Source of the DNA: Chloroflexota bacterium
GTDB lineage: Bacteria > Chloroflexota > UBA6077 > FW602-bin22 > JAMCYS01
Reading direction: 5' to 3'
Assembly (NCBI GenBank): GCA_023473795.1
Contig: JAMCYS010000064.1
Location: 1 to 42,577, forward strand
DNA: 42,577 bases
The position numbers were made by a program, and so were the translations under genes. The notes beneath the pieces are model-generated. The model worked only from the letters and a program-made list of their open reading frames with translations. It searched no databases and was not told the origin of the DNA. Shown here in pieces: positions 1-7,896 of the stretch (position 1 is the first letter of the stretch; every line of letters begins with the position of its first letter).

Positions 1-1
1 C

Positions 2-571
2 CAGCGGACCATCTACGTCTACCTCAACGTCAAGGGGCGCGACCCGCACGGCATCGTCGAGCCGGAGGACTACGAGGCGGTGCGCGAGGAAGTCATCGAG
101 GCGATGAAGTCCTACAAGCACCCCAAGAACGGCAAGAACCCGTACAGCATGGTCTGGAAGAAGCACGAGGCGGAGCTCATCGGCATCTACGGCGACCGCG
201 TGGGCGACATTGTCTACGCCCTGCGCCCGGAGGCCGACCTGGAGCACGGCCACGAGCTGCCGACCTCCCGCGTCAAGGACGTCGACATGCGGGTGATCTT
301 CTTCCTCAAGGGCCCGAATGTGAAGGAAGGGGTGCGCCTGGAGCGGATGGCCTACCAGGTTCAGGTCACGCCGACCATCTGCTACCTGATGGGCATCCCA
401 ATGCCCCACCAGGCCGAGGGCGCGGTGCTCTACGAGGCGCTGGTCGATCCCGACCTGCACCTCACCTTGCGCAAGAAGGCCGAGAAGGAGCGCGACCGCT
501 GGCGGGCCCTCTACAGGGGCATCGCCGTGGAGTACGATCTGAACCCCCGGCCGGAGTTGGGCGACCTGTAA
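2..571 (+). CDS. Alkaline phosphatase/type I phosphodiesterase family protein, C-terminal part
   Basis: The gene runs in from the left edge; 189 C-terminal residues are visible and the start is missing. It aligns by eye with the C-terminus of the complete phosphodiesterase at 5851-7743: both share a Y-x-N-x-K-G-R-x-P-x-G-I-V segment, a G-D-x-V-Y-A segment and a closing G-A-[VI]-L-Y-[EQ]-A-L motif. Members of this family (nucleotide pyrophosphatase/phosphodiesterase, AP superfamily) hydrolyse phosphodiesters or phosphomonoesters with two metal ions; the nucleophile and most metal ligands lie upstream of the window. The two copies are clearly diverged paralogues, so this is not a recent duplication. 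The family assignment is firm, the substrate unknown. Confidence 0.8.
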   Translation, partial: QRTIYVYLNVKGRDPHGIVEPEDYEAVREEVIEAMKSYKHPKNGKNPYSMVWKKHEAELIGIYGDRVGDIVYALRPEADLEHGHELPTSRVKDVDMRVIFFLKGPNVKEGVRLERMAYQVQVTPTICYLMGIPMPHQAEGAVLYEALVDPDLHLTLRKKAEKERDRWRALYRGIAVEYDLNPRPELGDL

Positions 572-596
572 GCCCCGCCACCGCGGGGTGTCGACC

Positions 597-627
597 GGGG
601 AGGAAGCCCGTTTGGGGCTTCCTCCCC
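597..627 (+). terminator. Hairpin downstream of the phosphodiesterase
   Basis: A perfect 13-bp inverted repeat (597-609 with 615-627) around a 5-nt loop begins 26 bases after the stop codon. There is no following T-run, so intrinsic termination is plausible rather than proven; it could also act as an RNA-stabilising 3' hairpin. Confidence 0.5.
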
Positions 628-696
628 TCGCTCGCGCCACACACCGACCTACCGTCTCCATCCCACCGGCGGCGGTAGCACTGCCAGGAGGCAACC

Positions 697-870
697 GTGG
701 CAAGGATGACCGGCTCCGTCCGACTGGACGGTCCCGCCATTTGGCGGGCCCGCTCGGGCAGCGGGCATACGCTGATCATCGACGGACCCGCCGATCAGGG
801 CGGGCAGAACGGCGGCTGCGGCACAACTTCAGCGAGGCGTCGATGCGCAAGCTCGCCGAGTCACCGGTAG
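697..870 (+). pseudogene. OsmC-like N-terminal remnant (57 codons)
   Basis: A strong ribosome binding site, AGGAGG at 686-691, sits 5 bases before a GTG at 697. The 57-residue frame contains G-S-G-H-T-L-I-I-D-G-P-A-D-Q-G-G, which resembles the N-terminal strand region of OsmC/Ohr-type peroxide-detoxifying proteins. The family then normally continues into a P-x-E-L-L-L helix and a catalytic Cys; here the similarity stops and the frame closes at TAG. I read it as a decayed or truncated osmC-like gene. Overlapping hairpins at 733-748 and 748-766 lie inside it. It could alternatively be a chance small ORF; the SD site and motif argue against that. Confidence 0.4.
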
Positions 871-970
871 ATTCGCTCACGTGGCGCCAAGACTGAACCC
901 GGTCTATTGGCCGCGGCAGCACCACTCCCCTGATGCTGAGAACTTAGTCGAGAGATTGTCCACTTACCCC

Positions 971-998
971 TTGACAAACCCTACCACAGGCGTATAAT
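971..998 (+). promoter_or_regulatory. Sigma-70 promoter of the GntR-family gene
   Basis: TTGACA at 971-976 and TATAAT at 993-998 are both exact consensus boxes with a 16-bp spacer. Predicted transcription starts near 1005, giving a leader of about 33 bases before the ATG at 1038. Confidence 0.85.
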
Positions 999-1004
999 CC
1001 GCTC

Positions 1005-1026
1005 ATCAGATGATCAGTTGTTGACA
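1005..1026 (+). promoter_or_regulatory. Candidate operator(s) in the regulator leader
   Basis: Directly at the predicted transcription start is the small inverted repeat ATCAGATGAT (1005-1014). It is followed by CAGTTGTTGACA (1015-1026), whose reverse complement recurs with one mismatch in front of the solute-binding-protein gene (2009-2020). Its last base enters the AGAGG ribosome binding site (1026-1030). Binding here would block start-site clearance or translation, as expected for an autoregulating GntR/FCD protein. Confidence 0.5.
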
Positions 1027-1037
1027 GAGGTGGCCCC

Positions 1038-1754
1038 ATGCAGTTGGAGCCTATCACCCGCCACCAGAACCTAAGCGACGAGGTCACCGAGAGGGTCGTC
1101 CGGCAGATACTCTCTGGCACGTTGAAGCCTGGCGATCGCTTGCCCACCGAACCAGAGCTGTGCCAGAGCTTGGGGGTGGGTCGGACGTCGCTGCGCGAGG
1201 GCCTGCGTCCCCTCGCTCTGCTGGGGCTAATCGATATCCGACCGGGTGAAGGTACTTTCGTCAGCCAGAACCCAGCCGAGTTCTTCGCCAAGCCTCTGAC
1301 CTGGGGGCTACTGATCGGCGAGCAGAACGTATCGCAGCTGATCGAGGCGCGCGAGCTAATCGAGCTGGGCGTGGTCGTGATGGCCACCCGACGAGGCTCA
1401 GACGATGAGATTCAGGACTTGGCGGACCTTCTGGTCAAAATGGAAGCAAGTGTCGGCGATCCGGCGGCATTCATCGACCACGACCTGGCGTTCCACGTCA
1501 AGCTGGCCGACATGTCGCGCAACGCCGTTCTGGCCAGGTTGGTCCTCAGCATGGTGGGGCTGCTGCGTCCCTGGATGATCAAGGTAGCCGAGACACCCGG
1601 TGACGCTGCTCGCGCTCTTCACTTGCACGGTCGGATTCTCGACGCCATCAGGCGCGGGGATGTAGAGATGGCCAAGACTGCTATGGCGGAGCACACGCAG
1701 GCCTGGCAGAACCAGCTTGCCGCGATCATCAAGTCAAAGGAATCCTGGGCATGA
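1038..1754 (+). CDS. FadR/FCD-type GntR family transcriptional regulator
   Basis: 238 residues. The N-terminal ~75 residues form the GntR winged helix-turn-helix (the V-x-x-Q-I-L-x-G-x-L-x-P-G-D-R-L-P-x-E segment, then L-G-V-G-R-T-S-L-R-E-G). The C-terminal part is an all-helical FCD ligand domain with the conserved F-I-D-H-D-x-x-F-H metal/ligand signature and later L-H-x-H and E-H histidines. The FCD subfamily typically senses carboxylic acids or sugar acids that are intermediates of the pathway it controls. ATG at 1038 has AGAGG 7 bases upstream and a consensus promoter in front. It faces the same way as the transporter and catabolic genes, so it is the probable local regulator; the effector is not deducible. 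Confidence 0.93.
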   Translation: MQLEPITRHQNLSDEVTERVVRQILSGTLKPGDRLPTEPELCQSLGVGRTSLREGLRPLALLGLIDIRPGEGTFVSQNPAEFFAKPLTWGLLIGEQNVSQLIEARELIELGVVVMATRRGSDDEIQDLADLLVKMEASVGDPAAFIDHDLAFHVKLADMSRNAVLARLVLSMVGLLRPWMIKVAETPGDAARALHLHGRILDAIRRGDVEMAKTAMAEHTQAWQNQLAAIIKSKESWA

Positions 1755-2104
1755 ACTGCCGGATGGGATGGACCCTACTGCGCGGGCAAACTATGGGCCG
1801 ACTCGACGCCAAGACTTCGCCGGCTGGCAGCGAGTAGTGCATTGCTTCTGCCGTCAGGTTGCGAGCAGCTCGCGAGCAGCTAGATCGGGATAGGGGGTGA
1901 GAACCGGCTAAGAAGGCCCTTCGGGAGTTCACCGAGGCAAGAGACCTCCACGCGGAGATTGACAGCGCTGTGCGCTTGGAGCTGACCTGCGTCTACCAGA
2001 TGGAACAGTGTCAACAATTGTAGGATCCGCCGACGACCGGCGGGCGATCTGGTCAAGGTGGCCCGCAGTTCGGTAAATAGCCTCTCTCGGAAAGGAGTGC
2101 GGCC
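1755..2104 (+). other. Leader region of the transporter operon
   Basis: 350 bases without a convincing gene. It contains a 10-bp direct repeat (1861-1870 and 1872-1881), a short open frame without a start ending at 2023 that reads like a helical protein tail (possible remnant), and the candidate operator at 2009-2020. No clear -35/-10 pair was found, so transcription could come from the upstream promoter or a weak one here. Confidence 0.4.
2009..2020 (-). promoter_or_regulatory. Candidate operator upstream of the solute-binding protein
   Basis: TGTCAACAATTG at this position is the reverse complement of the CAGTTGTTGACA box in the GntR-gene leader, with 11 of 12 bases identical. It lies 85 bases before the transporter start codon. 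Shared presence in the two leaders makes it a candidate site for the local GntR regulator. Confidence 0.4.
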
Positions 2105-3877
2105 TTGTCAGCCACTCGCATCACCAGGCGTCAACTGTTGGTCATAGGCGCTAGCTCGCTTGGTTTGCTGACGGCAGCGGCCTGCAGCAGCCCGAGCACG
2201 CCACCTTCCCCGACCGCGCAGCCTCCCGCCGCCACCCAAGCCGCCGCGGCCACGAAGGCCCCGGCCGCGACTGCCGCAGCCACGGCTGCGCCCGCGGCCA
2301 CCGCCCAACCAGCCGCGACTCAGGCTGCAGCCCAGCCAGCGGCGGCCGAGCCCGCGCCCGTGAAGGGTGGAGAGCTGGTATACGGGCTCTACTACGCCCC
2401 CGACAACCTCGACCCCCACGTCGCCTACCTCTCCGTCGTCCAGAACGTAATCATGAACATCTTCGAGCCCCTGGTTTGGCAGGGCCCCGATCTCAAATTC
2501 TACCCAGGGCTCGCGACCTCGTGGAAGACCTCTGACGACGGACTGAGCTGGACCTTCCAACTGCGCAAGGATGTCAAGTTCCACGACGGCACCCCGTTCA
2601 ACGCCGCGGCGGTCAAGTTCGGCTTGGACCGCATTGCCGACCCGGCCACCAAGTCCCTGGGTGCCGTGACCCTCATCGGCAAGTACTCCGGTAGCGACAT
2701 CGTTGACGACTACACGGTCAAGATCAACTTCAAGGAGCCACACGCGGCCTTCCTAGACGGTCTCTGTCAGGGTTTTCTGGGGATTGCCTCTCCCACGGCC
2801 ATCAAGAAGTACGGCCAAGACTTCGGGTTCCACCCCGTCGGCACCGGACCCTTCGTCTTCAAGGAGTTCATTCAAAACGACCACGTGACGGTGGAGCGCA
2901 ACCCGGACTACAACTGGGCCCCCTCGATCTTCAAGCATCAGGGTCCCGCCTACCTGGACAGGATTGTCTTTAAGGCCATCCCGGAGTCGGCCGTCCGACT
3001 GGCGACCTTGGAAACCGGCGAGACCAACCTGATCGACGATGTACCCGGCAAGGAAATCGGCAGGCTCCGGCAAGACAAGCGGTTCAACATCATCGAGGCG
3101 GCCATGCCTGGCATGCCCGAGCAGTGGTTGACCAACACCGAAAAGGCTCCGTCCAACGAGCTCGCCGTTCGCCAGGCCATGTGCTATGCGATCGATAGGC
3201 CGGCGATCATCAAAGCGGTCTGGTTCGGGGTCTCGGCCAAGCCGGCCAGCGGCCCCCTCAACGCCGTCACGCTGGGCTACGACAAGAGCATCGAGGCCCT
3301 GTACAAGTTCGACCAAGCCAAGGCCAAGCAACTGCTCGAGGATGCCGGCTGGAAGGCGGGAGCCGACGGCTTCCGCGCCAAAGGCGGCGTGCCGCTCAAG
3401 CTGACCACGATGTACGCGGCGGTCACCTGGCTGGACGATATGGCCCAGGTCCTCCAGAGCCAAATGAAGCAGGTGGGCATCAACCTGGACCTGCAAAAGA
3501 TGGCGGGCCCGGCGAAGAACGCCGCCGCCTCGCGCGGCGAGCACCACCTCGCCCACATGTCCGGGCCATCCAGCGATCCCAACATGCTCGACCGCTTCTT
3601 CAACTCTAAGAACATCGTGCCCAACACCGGCTGGAACTTCAGTCGGTTCAAGGACGCCGCGCTCGACGACGCCCTCAACAAGGGCAACACGGAGATGGAC
3701 GTCGCCAAGCGCCTGCAGCTCTACGCCCAGGCCCAGCAGATCATCATGAAGAACGTCCTAACCGTGCCAGTCGCCGAGGGGCTGAGGATGTTCGGTACTC
3801 GTTCGGAGGTATACGGCGTACGGCCAGACCCACGCGCCTTCTACCTCTGGATGTACGACGCCTTCATCAAGAAGTAG
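2105..3877 (+). CDS. ABC transporter substrate-binding protein, family 5 (peptide/oligopeptide type)
   Basis: 590 residues. TTG start at 2105 preceded by AAAGGAGTG (2091-2099). The N-terminus has a twin-arginine sequence (T-R-R-Q-L-L) plus a hydrophobic stretch ending in a lipobox (L-T-A-A-A-C, Cys about residue 27), so it is a Tat-exported lipoprotein. A ~60-residue Ala/Pro/Thr linker follows, a style common in Chloroflexota. The mature part is SBP_bac_5: a Y-x-x-P-x-x-L-D-P opening, W-x-F-x-L-R-K-D-V-K-F-H-D-G, and V-G-T-G-P-F. It captures peptides or other organic ligands outside the membrane and passes them to the permeases encoded next. The ligand cannot be told from the sequence. Confidence 0.93.
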   Translation: MSATRITRRQLLVIGASSLGLLTAAACSSPSTPPSPTAQPPAATQAAAATKAPAATAAATAAPAATAQPAATQAAAQPAAAEPAPVKGGELVYGLYYAPDNLDPHVAYLSVVQNVIMNIFEPLVWQGPDLKFYPGLATSWKTSDDGLSWTFQLRKDVKFHDGTPFNAAAVKFGLDRIADPATKSLGAVTLIGKYSGSDIVDDYTVKINFKEPHAAFLDGLCQGFLGIASPTAIKKYGQDFGFHPVGTGPFVFKEFIQNDHVTVERNPDYNWAPSIFKHQGPAYLDRIVFKAIPESAVRLATLETGETNLIDDVPGKEIGRLRQDKRFNIIEAAMPGMPEQWLTNTEKAPSNELAVRQAMCYAIDRPAIIKAVWFGVSAKPASGPLNAVTLGYDKSIEALYKFDQAKAKQLLEDAGWKAGADGFRAKGGVPLKLTTMYAAVTWLDDMAQVLQSQMKQVGINLDLQKMAGPAKNAAASRGEHHLAHMSGPSSDPNMLDRFFNSKNIVPNTGWNFSRFKDAALDDALNKGNTEMDVAKRLQLYAQAQQIIMKNVLTVPVAEGLRMFGTRSEVYGVRPDPRAFYLWMYDAFIKK

Positions 3878-3903
3878 GCAAGCGAATACCGGAGGCGCCC
3901 AAC

Positions 3904-4833
3904 ATGCTGCGTTACGTCGGCGCACGGCTGGTGATGGCAGTGCCCGTGCTGCTGGGAGTGACGATCCTCGTCTTCTCGATGCTCTACCTGCTTCCCGGCG
4001 ACCCGGTGCAGGCGATGCTGGGCGAGTCCGCCACCTCCGCGGAGCACGTCGAGCGCCTCCGGCGCGAACTCGGCCTGGATGACCCGATCTACGTGCAATA
4101 CGCTCGCTTTCTGGGCAACGCCCTGCGGGGCGACCTGGGGCGCTCCCTCGTGAGTCGGCACCAGGTACTCGACGAGATCCTCAGTCAGTTCCCGGCCACG
4201 GCCGAGCTGGCCCTGGCCAGCATGGCAATTGCGGTGATCGTAGGGGTCACGCTGGGCGTCCTAGCGGCCATTCGCCAGAACTCCTGGCTCGACACTCTCA
4301 GCATGTTCGTTGCCCTGCTAGGGGTATCCATGCCGGGGTTCTGGCTTGGACTTATGCTGATCTTCTTCTTCTCGCTGCGACTGGGTTGGTTCCCCGCCAC
4401 CGGCCAAGGTGGTCCGGAACGCCTGATTCTGCCGGCCACCGCCCTCGGCATCGGGGCGGCGGCCATCATTGCCCGGCTGACGCGCTCAAGCATGGTGGAA
4501 GTACTGAGGCAGGAGTACGTGACCACAGCCCGCGCCAAGGGGCTGGCGGAGCACGTGGTCATTCTCCGTCACGCCCTGCAGAACGCGCTGATCCCCGTCG
4601 TGACGATGGTCGGACTGCAGTTCGGCTATCTCTTGGCCGGAGCCGTGATCATCGAAACCGTGTTCGCGCGGCAGGGTATCGGCCGACTGATCATTACGTC
4701 CATACTGGCTAAGGACTTCCCGCTCGTGCAGGGCGCGGTCCTGTTCACCGCTTGTCTGTACGTCCTGGTCAACTTACTGGTCGATATCTCGTACGCCGTG
4801 CTGGACCCGCGCATACGCTACGGCGCCAAGTAA
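3904..4833 (+). CDS. ABC transporter permease, DppB/OppB type
   Basis: 309 residues, ATG at 3904 with GGAGG at 3891-3895, 26 bases after the binding-protein gene. Hydrophobic segments alternate with loops, beginning with an N-terminal anchor (residues ~9-30) followed by the short P-G-D-P-V periplasmic motif typical of DppB. The EAA cytoplasmic loop that contacts the ATPase is present (E-Y-V-T-T-A-R-A-K-G-L). It forms the transmembrane channel with the DppC-like protein downstream. Length and motif order are normal for the family. Confidence 0.93.
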   Translation: MLRYVGARLVMAVPVLLGVTILVFSMLYLLPGDPVQAMLGESATSAEHVERLRRELGLDDPIYVQYARFLGNALRGDLGRSLVSRHQVLDEILSQFPATAELALASMAIAVIVGVTLGVLAAIRQNSWLDTLSMFVALLGVSMPGFWLGLMLIFFFSLRLGWFPATGQGGPERLILPATALGIGAAAIIARLTRSSMVEVLRQEYVTTARAKGLAEHVVILRHALQNALIPVVTMVGLQFGYLLAGAVIIETVFARQGIGRLIITSILAKDFPLVQGAVLFTACLYVLVNLLVDISYAVLDPRIRYGAK

Positions 4834-4884
4834 GCGCCCGTCCAGGCAGCGGCGCTCACTGACTACCTGGGAGACAACACGGCC

Positions 4885-5778
4885 GTGCAGATCACCGTCA
4901 GGGGACGCATCGGACCGGCGAGCCGCCGGCACGGGCAAGAGGGTCGTCTGGCTTCGACGTTCAGGCGTTTGCTCCAGAACCGCGGCGCGACAATCGGGCT
5001 GGCCGTGCTATCGTTTCTGGTGGTGATCGCCGTGCTCGCACCCCAACTCGCGCCATACGATCCGGTAGACATGGTTCCTGATGACAGGTTCCTGCTCCCT
5101 TCGGGAGCGCACCCACTGGGCACCGATCAGTTTGGACGCGATCTGCTCAGCCGCATTATGCACGGGGCGCGGATCTCGCTCACGGTAGGCCTGATTTCCG
5201 TCGGCATCGCCGCCGTCATCGGCGTGGTGCTGGGCCTTCTGGCGGGTTACTACAGTGGGTGGCTCGACGCCGTCATTATGCGGTCCATAGACGTGATGAT
5301 GGCCTTTCCGGGCATCCTGCTTGCCCTGGTGATCGTGGCAGTGCTCGGCGCGGGTATCACCAACGTGATGATCGCCGTCGGCATCTCCTCCGTGCCCACC
5401 TACGCTCGCCTGACCAGAGGGTGCGTCTTGTCGGCCAAGGAGTTTCTGTACGTCGACGCCGCCCGCACGCTGGGCTGCCGCGACCGCAGAATCCTCTTCC
5501 GGCATATTTTGCCCAACGTGCTGGCACCGCTCATCGTCGTCTCGACCCTCGGGGTTGCCGGCGCCATCCTTTCGTCCGCGGCTCTGAGCTTCCTTGGCCT
5601 TGGCGCCCAGCCCCCCAGCCCGGAGTGGGGGGCTATGTTGAGCGGCGGTCGTGCCTATCTCAGAGACAGCTGGTGGATCGCCACCTTTCCTGGGTTGGCC
5701 ATAATGCTGGCGGTCCTCTCGATAAACATGCTTGGGGATGGTCTGAGAGACGCTCTCGATCCGAGGATGAAGGTCTAG
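4885..5778 (+). CDS. ABC transporter permease, DppC/OppC type
   Basis: 297 residues from GTG 4885; a weak GGGAGA precedes it. The N-terminal cytoplasmic segment is followed by a first membrane span, the conserved H-P-L-G-T-D-Q-F-G-R-D-L-L-S-R motif of DppC proteins, and an EAA loop (Y-V-D-A-A-R-T-L-G-C). Partner of the DppB-like permease. No DppD/DppF-type ATPase follows: the next gene is a phosphodiesterase. The importer must borrow ATPase subunits from elsewhere, or they lie outside this window. Confidence 0.93.
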   Translation: MQITVRGRIGPASRRHGQEGRLASTFRRLLQNRGATIGLAVLSFLVVIAVLAPQLAPYDPVDMVPDDRFLLPSGAHPLGTDQFGRDLLSRIMHGARISLTVGLISVGIAAVIGVVLGLLAGYYSGWLDAVIMRSIDVMMAFPGILLALVIVAVLGAGITNVMIAVGISSVPTYARLTRGCVLSAKEFLYVDAARTLGCRDRRILFRHILPNVLAPLIVVSTLGVAGAILSSAALSFLGLGAQPPSPEWGAMLSGGRAYLRDSWWIATFPGLAIMLAVLSINMLGDGLRDALDPRMKV

Positions 5779-5850
5779 CCGACTAGACAAGATTGGGTAA
5801 TCGCGCGGAACAGGCGCTGATTGGCAGTGACTGCTGCGAAGGAGGTTCAG

Positions 5851-7743
5851 ATGCCCGGCAGACCGACTAAGGTGATGATCATCGGCATTGACTCGCCGAT
5901 CGCCAGTCGCATGTATCAGTACGCTCGGGAAGGGGTTATGCCGACCCTGGCGAGAGTGATCGAGTCTGGCGTGCGCGCGCGGAACTACCTGGTGGCCTTC
6001 CCAACTAATACTCCACCCAACTGGACGACCATCGCCACCGGGGCCTGGCCGATGACCCACGGCATCACCGATGTCGACGGCCACTTGCCGGGCAACAGGC
6101 TCGATCACACGGAGTTCAACGTCAAAGCCGAGCACGTGCAGGCGGAGCAGGTCTGGAGAACCCTCGAGCGCGTGGGCAAGCGCACGATCATAGTCAACTA
6201 CCCGACTACCTGGGGAGTCGAGCCCGAGGGCGGCTGCCGGATAGGAGGCTGCGGTCTTGTTATCAACGATTGGCGCGTTGATCTGCCCCACACCGCGAGT
6301 GCCTATGGGAACCTGACGATGGAGATGCTCTTCTCAACCGAGACGTATCCGTTCGCGGACCAGGTGGTGTTCAGGCGGGCTCAAGGTTGGCAGGGTGTGG
6401 ATCACGCCCCCGATGCCCTCGAGGCCGAAGTGTCGCCACGGTTGACGCAGACTCGCTGCCAGGTAGAACCGTTTGTTTGGCATATCCTGGTTGAGCGCTC
6501 GGACCAGAGCAGCGCCGGCTACGACACAGTCGCGATCGCCAAGGACAAGAGCCAGAGGGGTATATTCGCCAGGCTCAGGGTAGGCCAGTGGAGCGAGACG
6601 ATCAAGGATACCTTCAGCACTGACATGGGCCCCCAGAGAGCCGCCTTTCGCTTCAAGCTGCTGGAGCTTTCGCCAGACGCGCAGAGGTTCCGCCTCTACA
6701 ATCCCGGCCTGTGCTCCCTGAGTGGCTGGGCCTACCCGCCTGGTCTGGAAGAAGAACTAGACGCGGGCGGATTGCCCACCAGCCGGGCTGCGTGGGTAAC
6801 CTACACCTACGACTGGCTCGATCTCGACACCGTCGCCGAGACGGCGGCCCTGCACAACCAGTATCAGGCGGACGCCTCCGCCTATCTGCTGAAGAACCGG
6901 CCGTGGGACCTATTCCTGACCCACATCCACCCGCCCGACTGGCTGTATCACATGTTCGCCGAGCAGTTGGACCCCGTGCACGCTCCTGACCCGTCCCAGG
7001 TGCCCGTTTTCGAGAAGCTGGAAAGGACGATCTGCGAGCAGACCGACCGGGTCATCGCCAGAATGCTAGAAGCAGCCGACGAAGAGACGCTTGTCTTCAT
7101 CATCTCCGACCACGGGGCCAAACCGCTCGGCGTGCCATTCAACTACCACCAGGTCAACGCCACCCTTGCCAGAGCGGGCCTGCTGACCTACGTCGACCCT
7201 GAATCGGCCGAGGTCGAGTTCGCAATGCACGGCTACGGCGCCTCGCCCGCCATCGACTGGTCGCGGACCAAAGCCTTCGCCCAGCGGTTTGTGCATATCT
7301 ACGTGAACGCAAAGGGACGTGAGCCGAATGGAATAGTCGATCCCGGCGAGGAATACGAGGACGTCCGGCGACGGATCATCAACGCCCTGTATGACTACAC
7401 GGACCCCAGCACGGGCCGCAAACCGGTGGCGCTGGCTCTGAGGCGGGAAGACGGGGTGCTGATCGGGTTGAGCGGCCCGCGCGCCGGCGATGTAGTCTAC
7501 GCCATAGACCCGTACTTCGCCCGCGAACACGGGGAGTTCCTGCCCACGGCCGGCTACGGGATTGGCAGCATGCGCGGCCTGCTAGCGATGACAGGTCCTG
7601 GCCTCAGGCGGGGCGTGGACGTGGACCGCATAGTCCGCCCGGTGGACATCATTGCCACCGCCTGCCACCTCACCGGCTGGCCGGTGCCTCTAAACTGCGA
7701 GGGAGCTATTTTGTATCAGGCGCTGGCCCGGGCAGAAGGATAG
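5851..7743 (+). CDS. Alkaline phosphatase superfamily phosphodiesterase
   Basis: 630 residues. The ATG at 5851 is chosen because GGAGG (5841-5845) lies 5 bases ahead; a TTG at 5821 in the same frame lacks such a site. The type I phosphodiesterase/NPP family signatures are visible: an N-terminal G-I-D metal Asp, a Thr/Ser-rich nucleophile region (P-T-N-T-P-P-N-W), T-G-A-W-P-M-T-H-G-I, the H-x-H-P-P-D-W-L-Y-H metal site in the middle, and I-S-D-H-G-A-K. These enzymes cleave phosphodiesters or phosphomonoesters. No signal peptide is seen, so it is probably cytoplasmic and would act after import. It is paralogous to the partial gene at the left edge. Confidence 0.88.
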   Translation: MPGRPTKVMIIGIDSPIASRMYQYAREGVMPTLARVIESGVRARNYLVAFPTNTPPNWTTIATGAWPMTHGITDVDGHLPGNRLDHTEFNVKAEHVQAEQVWRTLERVGKRTIIVNYPTTWGVEPEGGCRIGGCGLVINDWRVDLPHTASAYGNLTMEMLFSTETYPFADQVVFRRAQGWQGVDHAPDALEAEVSPRLTQTRCQVEPFVWHILVERSDQSSAGYDTVAIAKDKSQRGIFARLRVGQWSETIKDTFSTDMGPQRAAFRFKLLELSPDAQRFRLYNPGLCSLSGWAYPPGLEEELDAGGLPTSRAAWVTYTYDWLDLDTVAETAALHNQYQADASAYLLKNRPWDLFLTHIHPPDWLYHMFAEQLDPVHAPDPSQVPVFEKLERTICEQTDRVIARMLEAADEETLVFIISDHGAKPLGVPFNYHQVNATLARAGLLTYVDPESAEVEFAMHGYGASPAIDWSRTKAFAQRFVHIYVNAKGREPNGIVDPGEEYEDVRRRIINALYDYTDPSTGRKPVALALRREDGVLIGLSGPRAGDVVYAIDPYFAREHGEFLPTAGYGIGSMRGLLAMTGPGLRRGVDVDRIVRPVDIIATACHLTGWPVPLNCEGAILYQALARAEG

Positions 7744-7896
7744 ATGTGGACAGTCGATCAAGGAGGCAGAGACGCAGAGCCATCGGGTGCTCGTGCATAA
7801 GCCGTGGGCGATGTCGATGAGGACGGACGCAAGGGACGACTGATGGCACAGCGGACCCATCACCGTCGGAATGCAGGGAGGCAAGGGCCGGAAGCG

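Larger units (their letters stand above)
572..1037. other. Gene-poor stretch before the regulator
   Basis: Apart from the hairpin at 597-627, the OsmC-like remnant at 697-870 and the promoter and operator region at 971-1026, I see no convincing gene here. A 6-bp inverted repeat, CTGATC with GATCAG, lies at 772-798. The pattern fits a decayed intergenic region. Confidence 0.5.

Noticed and set aside
2108-3708. Long open frames antisense to the binding-protein gene
   Set aside because: They are shadows of a GC-rich gene; their composition is Gly/Arg/Val-rich and they show no family motif or ribosome binding site.
5008-6291. 427-residue minus-strand frame across the permease/phosphodiesterase junction
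   Set aside because: It overlaps two well-supported plus-strand genes and has no recognisable domain.
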